From: Bryobacteraceae bacterium
GTDB taxonomy: Bacteria; Acidobacteriota; Terriglobia; Bryobacterales; Bryobacteraceae
DNA: 64,000 bases
Assembly (NCBI GenBank): GCA_041394945.1
Contig: JAWKHH010000003.1
Coordinates: 620,001-684,000 of the forward strand
Direction of reading: 5' to 3'
A program made the translations under genes and the position numbers. Each line of letters begins with the position of its first letter. The stretch's first letter is position 1. Shown here one piece after another: positions 24,601-33,386 of the stretch. The notes below the pieces were generated by a model. It made no database searches, was not told where the DNA came from, and saw only the letters and a program-made list of their open reading frames with translations.

Positions 24601-27426
24601 ATGCGACGAAACACGGTAGTTCTGGCCATTCTCGCCGGCGGTGTCGCGTGGTTTGCGACGCAGCGGGCCCCCTCGCAAGTGACGCGTCCTCAGCCCGCGC
24701 CAGCGGCGGCGGATCTGCAGTCGGTGACGATGATCTTCGGCTCAAAGGACCCGCAGCCGGCGGTCTGGTACGGGTCGGTTTCCATTTCGACGGGTACGAT
24801 CGAGAGGCTCGCCGGCTACCATTTCGACGAGAAGGCGCGCATCCTCGACGGCAACCGGTGGACGTGCTCCACGCGGGCATGGGGAACGTTCTCGGGCGGA
24901 ATGCACCCGAACGAGAAACCGCAGCCGCAGCCAACGCCGGTGGAAACTTGCGGCGTCACGGTGGAGTTCCGCGGGCCGGCGGCGGCCGAGATCAAGGTCA
25001 CGCTGCCGAAAGGCGAGTTCGCGTTTCGCCCGATGGACGTTCCGCACAACGAAGGGATCTTTCCCTTGAACGCGATGGTGGAGATTTACCGGACGCCGGT
25101 CGTCCGCCAGGTAACCGCCGACGATTTTGAAGACGACTATCCGTCGATTGCCGTCGAGGGCGGCAAGGTCTGGATGGCGTGGCAGGCTTACAAGAACCAG
25201 GCCGACCGGATCTTCCTCCGCGCCTACGAAAATGGCCAGTGGGGCGAGCGCACGGCAATCACCGATACGTCGGGCGACTTCTTGGGGACGGCAGTCGCCG
25301 TCGCCGGCGGCAAGCCGCTTGTTCTCTGGAGCGAGCGCGTGAACGACGGCTGGCGGCTGAACGCACGGGCGCCGGGCGGAGCGGTGGAGACGGTGGCGAG
25401 CGTGGGCAACAACCTGTTCCATCGCGCGGCGGCCGATATCGACGGCAACATTCACGTGGTGTGGCAGAGCGCGCGCCAGGGACGAAGCGATATCTATTAC
25501 CGGCGGCGCAGCGCCAGCGGGATGTGGTCCGCGGAGGTATTGATCAGCGATCCGGCGCGTCCGGTTCGCGCGAACGATTGGGAGCCGGCGATCGCGGTGA
25601 AGCGCGACGGCGAGGCGTGGATTGCATGGGACGGCTACGCGCGCGGCAGCTACAACATTTATGCGCGGCCGGTGTCGCGGGATGGCATGCCGGGGCGCAT
25701 GATCGCGGTGACTGATTCGCCGCGCTTCCACGCGCATGCGACGGTCGCCGCCGACCCGCGCGGCCGCGTCTGGATCGCGTGGGACCAGGCTCCGGCGCAC
25801 TGGGGCAAGGACACCGGGTTCCTGTTTGCCGGCGGAACGGGGCTGTACGAAGAACGCGATATCCAGGTGGCGGTGATCGACGGCGGGAGAGTGATGGCGC
25901 CGCTGCAGCAGCCCGGCGAGATTGTGCCGTGGGGGTTCCGCCGGTTCACGCAGCAGCCTCGGCTGGCGTGCGATTCGAAAGGCCGTGTGTGGCTGCTGAT
26001 GCGGCCGCGCAACAACACGCGCCTGCCGACGAGCCTGTGGGCGGCGGGCGGCAAATGGGAAACCTTCGCGATGCACTATTCGGGCGACCGATGGTCCGAG
26101 TTGATCATCGTGCCGGAATCGAGCGGGCGCAACGGCGGCGAGATCGCGGCGGCGGCCGATGCGAACGGGAACGTATTCGCGGCGCTTGTCGCCGATCATC
26201 GGCTGTGGGGCGGGCCGAACTTCGGCAACTACCCGCAGGACAACGACGTGATGTTCCTCACGCTGCGCGCGGATGGAGCGGCGGCGCCGGAGACGGGGCC
26301 GCGTCCGGCCGAGCCGCCCGTGTCGAAGCCGAGCGAGCCGCGCGAGCGGGAGCAGGTGGCGGCGCTTCGGGCGCATCCGGTGACCGTGGGCGGGAAGACG
26401 TATCACATCTACCGCGGCGACATGCATCGGCACACGGAGATATCGATGGACGGCGCGGGCGACGGAACGCTGTTCGATTCGTACCGGTATGCGATGGATG
26501 CGGCGGCGATGGATTACCTCGCCGTTACCGATCATCAATCCGGCCAGATCAGCGAGAAGTACTCCGACTACACGTGGTGGCGGCTGCAGAAATCGGCGGA
26601 TATGTTCCATGTGCCTGGGTTCTTCACGGGCGTGTACGGAACAGAGCGTTCGCTCGGGTACCCGAACGGCCACCGCAATCTCGTATTCGCCAAGCGCGGA
26701 GTCCCCGTGTTCCATATCTCCGACGATGAGCGGAAGAACAGCACCGGCCCCGTGCTGTACCCACTGCTGCGCAAGTACGGCGGAATCGCGATGTCGCATA
26801 CGTCGCACACGACCATGGGGACGGACTGGCGGGACAACGATCCGGCGCTCGAGCCGCTGGTTGAGATCTTCCAGGGAGCGCGCACCAGCGCCGAGCAGGA
26901 AGGCGCGCCGCTGGCGCCGACGGCGAAGCGGACGGAGTTGTGGGCGGGCAACTATCGTCCGCTCGGGTTCGTTTCCAACGCGTGGGCGAAGGGCTACAAG
27001 CTGGGCGTGCAGGCCTCGTCGGACCACGTTTCGACGCACACATCGTACGCGGCTATCATCGCCGAGAGCGGATCGCGCGAGGCGCTGCTGGACGCGATGC
27101 GACAGCGGCACTCCTACGCCGCGACGTCGAATTTGTTGATGGACTACCGCGTGAACCTGGATGGGCGGACATACCTGCAGGGCGATATCGCGAAGGGGAA
27201 GTCGGCTCCGGAGTTGACGGCTACGGTGGTGGGCACGGCGCCGCTGCGCGAGGTGGTGGTGGTCCGGGACAACAAGGTGGTGTACTCGCAGAGCCCGGGC
27301 GGGGAGAGCTATTCGTTGCGGTACCGGGAGAGTGAGAACCTCACCGGGGAGCACTTCTACTACGTGCGGGCGGAGCAGGAGAACGGTCACGTGGCGTGGT
27401 CGTCGCCGGTGTGGGTGACGCGGTAG
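24601..27426 (+). CDS. Large DUF3604 / PHP-like protein with N-terminal propeller region
   Basis: 941 residues. An N-terminal hydrophobic segment (residues 5-20) acts as signal or anchor. Residues 165-560 carry propeller-like repeats (YPSIAVEGGKVWMAWQAY, DIDGNIHVVWQSARQGRSDIYYR, DWEPAIAVKRDGEAWIAWDGY). From about residue 600 comes a PHP-like metal domain: YRGDMHRHTEISMDG, MDYLAVTDHQSG, YGGIAMSHTSHTTMG and QASSDHVSTH. DUF3604 is the matching family; activity is unproven, with phosphoesterase chemistry suggested by the fold. It shares its upstream region with the dehydratase-like gene. Confidence 0.82.
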   Translation: MRRNTVVLAILAGGVAWFATQRAPSQVTRPQPAPAAADLQSVTMIFGSKDPQPAVWYGSVSISTGTIERLAGYHFDEKARILDGNRWTCSTRAWGTFSGGMHPNEKPQPQPTPVETCGVTVEFRGPAAAEIKVTLPKGEFAFRPMDVPHNEGIFPLNAMVEIYRTPVVRQVTADDFEDDYPSIAVEGGKVWMAWQAYKNQADRIFLRAYENGQWGERTAITDTSGDFLGTAVAVAGGKPLVLWSERVNDGWRLNARAPGGAVETVASVGNNLFHRAAADIDGNIHVVWQSARQGRSDIYYRRRSASGMWSAEVLISDPARPVRANDWEPAIAVKRDGEAWIAWDGYARGSYNIYARPVSRDGMPGRMIAVTDSPRFHAHATVAADPRGRVWIAWDQAPAHWGKDTGFLFAGGTGLYEERDIQVAVIDGGRVMAPLQQPGEIVPWGFRRFTQQPRLACDSKGRVWLLMRPRNNTRLPTSLWAAGGKWETFAMHYSGDRWSELIIVPESSGRNGGEIAAAADANGNVFAALVADHRLWGGPNFGNYPQDNDVMFLTLRADGAAAPETGPRPAEPPVSKPSEPREREQVAALRAHPVTVGGKTYHIYRGDMHRHTEISMDGAGDGTLFDSYRYAMDAAAMDYLAVTDHQSGQISEKYSDYTWWRLQKSADMFHVPGFFTGVYGTERSLGYPNGHRNLVFAKRGVPVFHISDDERKNSTGPVLYPLLRKYGGIAMSHTSHTTMGTDWRDNDPALEPLVEIFQGARTSAEQEGAPLAPTAKRTELWAGNYRPLGFVSNAWAKGYKLGVQASSDHVSTHTSYAAIIAESGSREALLDAMRQRHSYAATSNLLMDYRVNLDGRTYLQGDIAKGKSAPELTATVVGTAPLREVVVVRDNKVVYSQSPGGESYSLRYRESENLTGEHFYYVRAEQENGHVAWSSPVWVTR

Positions 27427-27461
27427 GAACATAGAATGGAGGGTCAGGTGCGAGGACTCGA

Positions 27462-27889
27462 TTGATCGAACGAATAACGATAGAGGGTTTCAAGAGCCTG
27501 AAGAGTGTTACAGTCACTTCGACCTTTTCCTCTGCTTCATCGATGCAGATGGCCGGGATCGATCGGCACTGAGCGCTCGGCTCGAGACTACGGCTGAGGA
27601 GCAGGGAAACACACTTCTATGTTGTGCTGCGATCCAGGAGATCGAAGTGTGGCTGCTCGCGGGGCACGCTTCCAAACTGGACCGACCCTGGAAATCGATT
27701 CGCGAGGACAACCGAGTCAAGGAGTCTACCTTTGAACCGTTTCTCGCTGAATACGGTGACCCGAGAAAGCCCGCCGCGGGTCGCGAAGATCTGATGCGGA
27801 ACAGCCTGAGCAAGTTTCCAGCGATTCTCAAGCTGTGCCCAGAATTGGCCGAGCTGCTGCGCCGCTTGAAAGCAACTCTACATCGCTGA
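27462..27889 (+). pseudogene. Chimeric remnant: start of an AAA ATPase gene joined to the end of a TOPRIM-like gene
   Basis: From TTG 27462 the frame reads LIERITIEGFKSLKSVTVT, the standard opening of RecF/OLD-type AAA ATPases, then loses meaning and stops at 27570-27572. In another frame, from about 27521 to the TGA at 27887, the sequence reads DLFLCFIDADGRDRS, then CCAAIQEIEVWLLAGH, and ends CPELAELLRRLKATLHR. The latter looks like the C-terminal two thirds of a TOPRIM/DUF4276-type partner protein (DxDG motif). The simplest reading is one deletion that removed most of a two-gene ATPase-plus-nuclease-like system. The stretch is AT-richer than its neighbours. It fills the 478-base gap between 27427 and 27904. 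Confidence 0.6.
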
Positions 27890-27904
27890 TGGAGTCCGCC
27901 CCCG

Positions 27905-28639
27905 TCACCCCCTGCCGACGAGCGGCATCGTCGTGGCCATGATGGTCATGAACAGGATGTTGGTTTCGAGCGGCAGGTTCGCCATCTGTACAACCGCCTG
28001 GGCCACGTGGTTGACGTCCATGCGCGGCTCCACCATCGTGGTCCCGTTGGCTTGCGGCACACCCTGCGTCATGCGTTGCGTCATCTCGGTGGCGGCGTTG
28101 CCGATGTCGATCTGGCCGCAGGCGATGTGGAACGGCCGGCCGTCGAGCGCGATGGACTTGGTCAGTCCCGTGATGGCGTGCTTGGTTGCCGTGTAGGGGG
28201 CGGAATGCGGCCGCGGCGCGTGGGCGGAGATGGACCCGTTGTTGATGATGCGTCCGCCTTGTGGGTTCTGGTGTTTCATCATGCGCATGGCGTGCTGCGC
28301 GCAGAGGAACGAACCGGTCAGGTTGACTCCTACCACGGTGGACCACTGCTGGTAGGAAAGATCCTCCATCGGAATGGCGGGTGTGCCGGTTCCGGCGTTG
28401 TTGAACAGCAGATCGAGACGGCCGTAGGCGTCGCGAACGGCAGCGAACAGCGCATCAACGGCGGCGGGATCGGAGATGTCGGCCGGGAAGGCGCGGATGG
28501 ACGCGTGCGCGGCGGTCTTCTGAAGTTCTTCCGCGCGGCGTCCGGCGACAGCTACTTGCCAGCCGCTTTCGGCGAGGGCGACGGCGGAGGCGCGGCCTAT
28601 TCCGCTGCCGCCGCCGGTAACAAGGGCGATCTTCGACAT
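27905..28639 (-). CDS. Short-chain dehydrogenase/reductase
   Basis: 244 residues. Classical SDR features: cofactor motif TGGGSGIGRA at 8-17, NNAGTG at about 80-85, and the catalytic Ser (NNGSISAH) with YTATK (Tyr and Lys). The reaction would be NAD(P)-dependent oxidation or reduction of an alcohol or ketone; the substrate is unknown. The start lies 4 bases after the TonB receptor stop, so it is probably the last gene of that minus-strand run. Confidence 0.9.
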   Translation of the reverse strand: MSKIALVTGGGSGIGRASAVALAESGWQVAVAGRRAEELQKTAAHASIRAFPADISDPAAVDALFAAVRDAYGRLDLLFNNAGTGTPAIPMEDLSYQQWSTVVGVNLTGSFLCAQHAMRMMKHQNPQGGRIINNGSISAHAPRPHSAPYTATKHAITGLTKSIALDGRPFHIACGQIDIGNAATEMTQRMTQGVPQANGTTMVEPRMDVNHVAQAVVQMANLPLETNILFMTIMATTMPLVGRG

Positions 28640-28643
28640 CGAT

Positions 28644-31600
28644 CTAAAATATCAACTTCAGGCCGAGTTGGAGTTGACGCGCGGAGGTAAGCGTGGAGGT
28701 GATGCGGCCCGCCGAACCGACGGGGCCGCCGGCGGTGAAGACCGTTCGAGCCGAAGGGATCGCGAAGTTGGCGCGGTTGAGCGCGTTGAACAACTCACCG
28801 CGGAACTGAACGGCCACGCGTTCGCTGATGGCGAAGCGCTTGTTCAACGAGAGATCCACCATCGCCAGGCCAGGCCCGATCAACGTATTTCGGCCCAGGT
28901 TACCGTAGAAGCCGGCTTCGGGCAGCGCGAAGGCGGAGGTATCGAAATAGCGATCCGGTCCGCCGAGAATGGGGTTCGTCGAGCGCCCCGCTACGAGATC
29001 CGGACGCTGCGGCGACGTTCCGGCCTGGAAGCGGGCACGGGCACGATCGAAGCCGACGACGACGGAGAACGGGTTGCCGGAGGAGAGCGTGGTGATCGCG
29101 TTCCACTGCCAGCCTTGGCCAAGCCAGCGCGGCCCGCCGAGGTTCGGAACGTCCCAGTTCCAATAGGTGACGAAGTAGTGGCGGACGTCGTAGTTGGAGA
29201 GTCCGCGCTCGGCTTTGCGCGAGTCGGGATCCTGGGGCAGATCGTTGTCGCCGCCTTGCGTAACGGTGATCGAGCCGTCGTCGATGTTCCGGGCGAATGC
29301 GTAGTTGACCCGGAAGAGCAGCCCACGAACGAGCCGCTGCGCATAGGAAAGCTGGAGCGCGTTATAGACAGACTGGCCGTCGGTAACTTTGTAGCGGACC
29401 CCGGTGAGATTGGGGTTGCGGGTGGTGGAATCCGTGGGGAAGAACTTTCGGCCGTCAGCGAGAATCACGCCGGGGGCCTGGTTCCCGTCGATGAAGCGGA
29501 CCAAGTGGATGCCGCGCTGGCCGGCGTAGCTCGCCGTAATCACGCCCGACGCGCCCACCTGCCGTTGGATCGAGAAGTTGTACTGCATCGTGTAGGGGTT
29601 CGACGGGTTGTAAACGAGAACATCCTGGCGGCCGAGGACAAATCCGGGCGCGCCGGCGAGACGTTCGGCGCGGGGAAACACGATGTTGCTGCGGATGCTG
29701 CCGAGGGTATAGAAGGGCGCAAGGCGGTTGCCGGCGTTGGCGTAGAAATCGGTCCAGACGGGATCGTAGAAGATGCCGAAGCCGGAGCGGATGCTGGTGC
29801 GCCCGTCGCCGAAGGGGTCCCAGGCGAGGCCAACGCGCGGCGCGAAATTGCGGTTGGAAGGATTCGTGTACATGGGGCCGAGGGTGGTGGCGGCGTCGTG
29901 AACCGGGTCGCGGAAATTGGCGGAGAGGCCGTCGCGCTCGGAGGGAACGGAGACGCGTTCATAGCGGAGGCCGAGGTTGAGGGTGAGGCGTGGGCGGAGC
30001 CGGATATCGTCCTGGAGATAGACGGCCGTCATCGATTGGCGCCAGTTCCGGTCGAGAGCGGAGTCGGGGAGGGTAAGTTCCACGGAAGCGGCTTGCGCGC
30101 GGAGGAAGTTGGCAAGGCCGTTGAACTGATAGAAGCCGTACGGCGATTGCGGACGGCTGGTGGCGAGGCGATAGAAGCGGTGGTCAACACCGATGGCGAG
30201 CGAGTGGCGCCCGTGCTGCCAGGCGATGTCGTCGGTGAGATGGAAGAGGCGGTAGTTCGAATAGGAGGGCCCGAAGCGGCTGGGGCCGATCGCGAACAGC
30301 CCGGTGACGGAGATCTGGCCAAGGGGGCGGCCGGGGAAGAACGAGAGGGCGGGATCCACCTCGCGCAGGAACGTGTTGCTCCCGGCCGAGTTCGACTGGT
30401 TCACGCTGAAGCGGAAGGTATCGAGCAGGTTCGGAGTAATTACGTGATTCAGTTCGGTAGTGAAGAACTGGTTCTTGTTCGTGCTGTCCGCCCGGACGAG
30501 TTCGATGCCGTCGGGCGAGGCGACCGAACCGGTATCGCGGGAGAAGCGCGCAAAAATCGAAGTCGCGTTCGAAAAGCGGTGGTCGACGCGGCCCGTGAAG
30601 AAGTTCTCCGTCGTCGCCTGGGAGGTGGCGGAGAAGTACTCGCCGGTGCCGTCTCCGAAGCTGCGGTCGTTGGGGAGTGGGACCAGGTTGAGGTAGGCGG
30701 GGACGGCGGAGTCGACGGGAACGCGTGTGCCGTTGGGAAAGATGCCCTGGCGGGCGGCGGCATCGGGGACGACGGTGCGGCGGGTGAGGCCGAGGCGCTG
30801 GCGGAGCCCTTCGAAGCTGGCGAGGAAGAACGTGCGATCGCGAATGATCGGGCCGTCGATTTCGGCGCCGAACTGGTTCCGGCGGAAGGGCGGCTGTTCG
30901 GCGGCGTCGAAGAAATTGCGGGCATCGAAGGCGGAGTTGCGCACGAACTCGAAGACCGAGCCGTGGATGGTGTTCGTCCCGGATTTGGTCACGGCGCTGA
31001 CGACACCGCCGGCGCTGCGTCCGTAGACGGCGCTGTAGGCGTTGGTAAGGACGCGAAATTCCTCCAGGGTGTCGACGCCGAGCAGGACTCCGGCGGCGCT
31101 TCCAGGAGTGTTGTTGTTGGAGTCGTTGATGTCGCTGCCGTCGAGCAGGAAACTCACTTGGCTCGGGCGATTGCCGCCGATCACCAGCTTCGTGCCGGGT
31201 CCCCCGGAATCGGAGGAACGGCGGGAAGGAGCGACGCCGGGCTCGAGCAGCGCGAGTTGCGCGAAGTCGCGGCCGTTGAGGGGGAGTTCGCGGATAGCTC
31301 GCGTTTCCATGACGCCTGAGAGCGACGTGTCGGCGGTTTCGACGAGCGGGGCCCCGGCGGTGACGATCGTTTCGGTGGCCTGGGTGGCGAGTTGTAGCGT
31401 GAGGTCGATCGCAGCGGTTCGGCCCACGCTGAGTGGAATCGCCTCGCGGCGCTCGGTGCGGAAGCCGGTGGCGGATGCGGTGAGAGTGTAGTCACCGGGT
31501 GCGAGGCGGACGAAGCGGAATTGGCCGGCGTCTCCCGTTCGGGTTTCGCGGCGGGCGCCGGTGGCTGCATTCTCCACGGCGACGGCCGCATCGCGGAGGA

Positions 31601-31700
31601 CACCCCCAGTGGCGTCTCGCAGAGTGCCGGCGAGTTCGGCGGTATTGATCTGCGCGAGGGCGGCGAGCGGGAGAAGGAGAACCGCGAGGCTAGTTCGCAC
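28644..31700 (-). CDS. TonB-dependent receptor, Oar-like
   Basis: 1018 residues from GTG 31700, chosen because GGAGG lies 7 bases upstream and the protein then starts with a clean signal peptide (RTSLAVLLLPLAALAQ). A CarboxypepD_reg-like domain is at about 20-105 (AELAGTLRDATGGVLRDAAV). The plug is at about 110-250 (LPLNGRDFAQLALLEPG, VSFLLDGSDINDSNN, YGRSAGGVVSAVTKSG). The barrel ends in LQLGLKLIF. It overlaps the preceding sialidase-like gene by 11 bases, so those two are expected to be co-expressed and may handle one substrate. Confidence 0.93.
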   Translation of the reverse strand: MRTSLAVLLLPLAALAQINTAELAGTLRDATGGVLRDAAVAVENAATGARRETRTGDAGQFRFVRLAPGDYTLTASATGFRTERREAIPLSVGRTAAIDLTLQLATQATETIVTAGAPLVETADTSLSGVMETRAIRELPLNGRDFAQLALLEPGVAPSRRSSDSGGPGTKLVIGGNRPSQVSFLLDGSDINDSNNNTPGSAAGVLLGVDTLEEFRVLTNAYSAVYGRSAGGVVSAVTKSGTNTIHGSVFEFVRNSAFDARNFFDAAEQPPFRRNQFGAEIDGPIIRDRTFFLASFEGLRQRLGLTRRTVVPDAAARQGIFPNGTRVPVDSAVPAYLNLVPLPNDRSFGDGTGEYFSATSQATTENFFTGRVDHRFSNATSIFARFSRDTGSVASPDGIELVRADSTNKNQFFTTELNHVITPNLLDTFRFSVNQSNSAGSNTFLREVDPALSFFPGRPLGQISVTGLFAIGPSRFGPSYSNYRLFHLTDDIAWQHGRHSLAIGVDHRFYRLATSRPQSPYGFYQFNGLANFLRAQAASVELTLPDSALDRNWRQSMTAVYLQDDIRLRPRLTLNLGLRYERVSVPSERDGLSANFRDPVHDAATTLGPMYTNPSNRNFAPRVGLAWDPFGDGRTSIRSGFGIFYDPVWTDFYANAGNRLAPFYTLGSIRSNIVFPRAERLAGAPGFVLGRQDVLVYNPSNPYTMQYNFSIQRQVGASGVITASYAGQRGIHLVRFIDGNQAPGVILADGRKFFPTDSTTRNPNLTGVRYKVTDGQSVYNALQLSYAQRLVRGLLFRVNYAFARNIDDGSITVTQGGDNDLPQDPDSRKAERGLSNYDVRHYFVTYWNWDVPNLGGPRWLGQGWQWNAITTLSSGNPFSVVVGFDRARARFQAGTSPQRPDLVAGRSTNPILGGPDRYFDTSAFALPEAGFYGNLGRNTLIGPGLAMVDLSLNKRFAISERVAVQFRGELFNALNRANFAIPSARTVFTAGGPVGSAGRITSTLTSARQLQLGLKLIF

Positions 31701-32892
31701 GGCGAATCCTCCGCAGGACCACGTGCTTTTCCTCCTTGCCAGGCTCGGTCCAGGCGGCGAAGATCCGGCCGGGAGCCTCGAACGCAATGGCCGGGTAGGT
31801 GACGCTGCCGCTGGCGTTGCCGAGAGTGACGAGATCGCAAAGGGCGCCTTCGGCGTCGAACTCGCGATAGTAGGCCTGCTGCGGCCCCCATCCCTCGGCC
31901 TGCTTCGGATCGCGGCCCTGAAAAACCACGGCGACGCGCTCACCGGCATTAATGAGCACGGGGTGGTTGGCGTCGAGGACATCGCCAGAGATTTCGGTGC
32001 GAGCGGAAAAGGTGCGTCCGCCGTCGGTAGAGGAGGCGAGGTAGAGGTGCGGCGTCTTGTCGCGGACGGTGTACCAGGCGATGAACAGCTTGCCGCCGAT
32101 CGCGGCCATCGCACCGCCGGAGTGAGGGCAGCCGTTGATGGCCCATTGATCCTCCGCGACGCGAGTGGATGAGGACCAGGTGGCGCCGTCGTCGGCGGAG
32201 GTGGCGACAAAGATGTCACGGACATTTCCGTTGAGTACGCCGCGCCAGGCAACGTGCATGGCGCCTTTGCCCGAGAATGCGATTTCGGGACGGCAGCACG
32301 GGCAGACATCGAGCGAGACGCGGACGGGCGCGTCGAACGTGGCGCCTTTGTCGCGGGAGCGGGCGATGTAGACGGCGGAGGTTCCGGGCCGGCCCTTGCC
32401 GCGATCGCGGCCGTCGAGCCAGGCGGCATAGATGTAGCCGTTCGGCGCAACGTTCATGGTGAAGAACGATTGCGAGGACGGGCTGTTGGGCTCAACGTCG
32501 ACCGCTTTCAAGAAACTCTCGCCCCAGCCGGTAGAGCGCGCAAAGCGAAGTACGGACCGCTCGGGATCGCGGCGGGACTGCCACGCGACGTAGAACTCGC
32601 CGCGGTTGCGGATCACCATGCGCGGGCTCGACTCGCCGTGCGACGACACTTCGCCCTCGACGTCGTTGACGCGGACCGGGTCTTCGAATGTGTCCCCGCC
32701 GTCGTGGGAGGTGTGGAGCCACAGATTGCCTCCTTCCACCTTGAGCAGCGAAACCGCGCCGGACGCACGGACGTGGAGGACCGGGTCGCGGCCGGACGCG
32801 ACGCTCCGGGCCAGGGGTTCGACAGAAAACGACGGGCCCGCGGCCCACGCGTACACAGTCGAAATCGCGGCGAAGAACCAGGAACTGCGCAT
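31690..32892 (-). CDS. Exported sialidase-like propeller with Asp boxes and a CPCC motif
   Basis: 400 residues from ATG 32892 (AAGGAG 8 bases upstream). A signal peptide (residues 1-18) is followed by a propeller with four Asp-box type SxDxGxT[FW] elements: SHDGGDTF, SRDKGATF, SADDGATW and SSTDGGRTF. A distinctive VCPCCRPEI (Cys197, Cys199, Cys200) and NGCPHSGG (Cys255, His257) are unlike ordinary sialidases and could form a metal or disulfide site. Sialidase catalytic arginines are not evident, so a binding or scaffold role is as likely as hydrolysis. It lies between a Cys-rich exported protein and the TonB receptor. Confidence 0.75.
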   Translation of the reverse strand: MRSSWFFAAISTVYAWAAGPSFSVEPLARSVASGRDPVLHVRASGAVSLLKVEGGNLWLHTSHDGGDTFEDPVRVNDVEGEVSSHGESSPRMVIRNRGEFYVAWQSRRDPERSVLRFARSTGWGESFLKAVDVEPNSPSSQSFFTMNVAPNGYIYAAWLDGRDRGKGRPGTSAVYIARSRDKGATFDAPVRVSLDVCPCCRPEIAFSGKGAMHVAWRGVLNGNVRDIFVATSADDGATWSSSTRVAEDQWAINGCPHSGGAMAAIGGKLFIAWYTVRDKTPHLYLASSTDGGRTFSARTEISGDVLDANHPVLINAGERVAVVFQGRDPKQAEGWGPQQAYYREFDAEGALCDLVTLGNASGSVTYPAIAFEAPGRIFAAWTEPGKEEKHVVLRRIRRAN

Positions 32893-32941
32893 GAGGTTAC
32901 TCCTTGGCTGAACGGACTTGGGGTTATGAGAGTGGAGAACG

Positions 32942-33328
32942 CTAGCGCGAGGGAGGGGGACGTTGGTGGAGAGAGTGCGCGAGGAGCCGCGGCGGAACAG
33001 CAACGCCGGCAGCCAGGGACGGAAGCCGGCCCGCGCGCAGATTGGCGATCCAAGTTGCCGCCGGGGCAAGGGCGAACGCGGCCGGGGCGGCGGAGGAGAC
33101 CGGCAGCGAGCAGCCGTCGCCGCAAGGACGCTGCGCGGCGAGAGCCGGTCCCGCCGGAGCCTTGCGCTTGCAACATGTGTGGACACTGCCGCGCTTGCAG
33201 CAGCCCATTCCAGACTCCCGCTCAAGGAGGCTGGCCGCCAGTGGAGCGGCCCACACGGTCGACATCGACAACACGAGCAGCACCGCCGTGAGATGGCGAA
33301 CGCTACCCAGTGTGATCGCTTGGAGCAC
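32942..33328 (-). CDS. Small Cys-rich exported protein
   Basis: 128 residues from GTG 33328 (GGGG 7 bases upstream). The signal peptide covers about residues 10-28 (HLTAVLLVLSMSTVWAAP). Cysteines cluster as GCCKRG (43-44), TCCKRK (52-53) and PCGDGC (69, 73) with His50 between, a pattern suited to binding a soft metal. The C-terminal half is Ala/Pro-rich with a hydrophobic stretch (APAAFALAPAATWIA). I do not recognise a named family. It starts the run leading to the CPCC propeller and TonB receptor. Confidence 0.6.
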   Translation of the reverse strand: MLQAITLGSVRHLTAVLLVLSMSTVWAAPLAASLLERESGMGCCKRGSVHTCCKRKAPAGPALAAQRPCGDGCSLPVSSAAPAAFALAPAATWIANLRAGRLPSLAAGVAVPPRLLAHSLHQRPPPSR

Positions 33329-33386
33329 GAGTTTCCCCAGTATAGCCTTGGAATGCGGCCCAGGCCGTGATCGAGTTGTGAAATGT

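Noticed and set aside
24742..27432. Long open frame on the minus strand opposite the DUF3604 gene
   Set aside because: Arg/His/Pro-rich low-complexity translation, no start site or motif; it is what GC-rich third positions give on the opposite strand of a real gene.
28668..31319. 883-codon open frame on the plus strand opposite the second TonB receptor
   Set aside because: Gly/Glu/Val-rich, no domain, wholly antisense to a receptor with clear signal peptide, plug and barrel.
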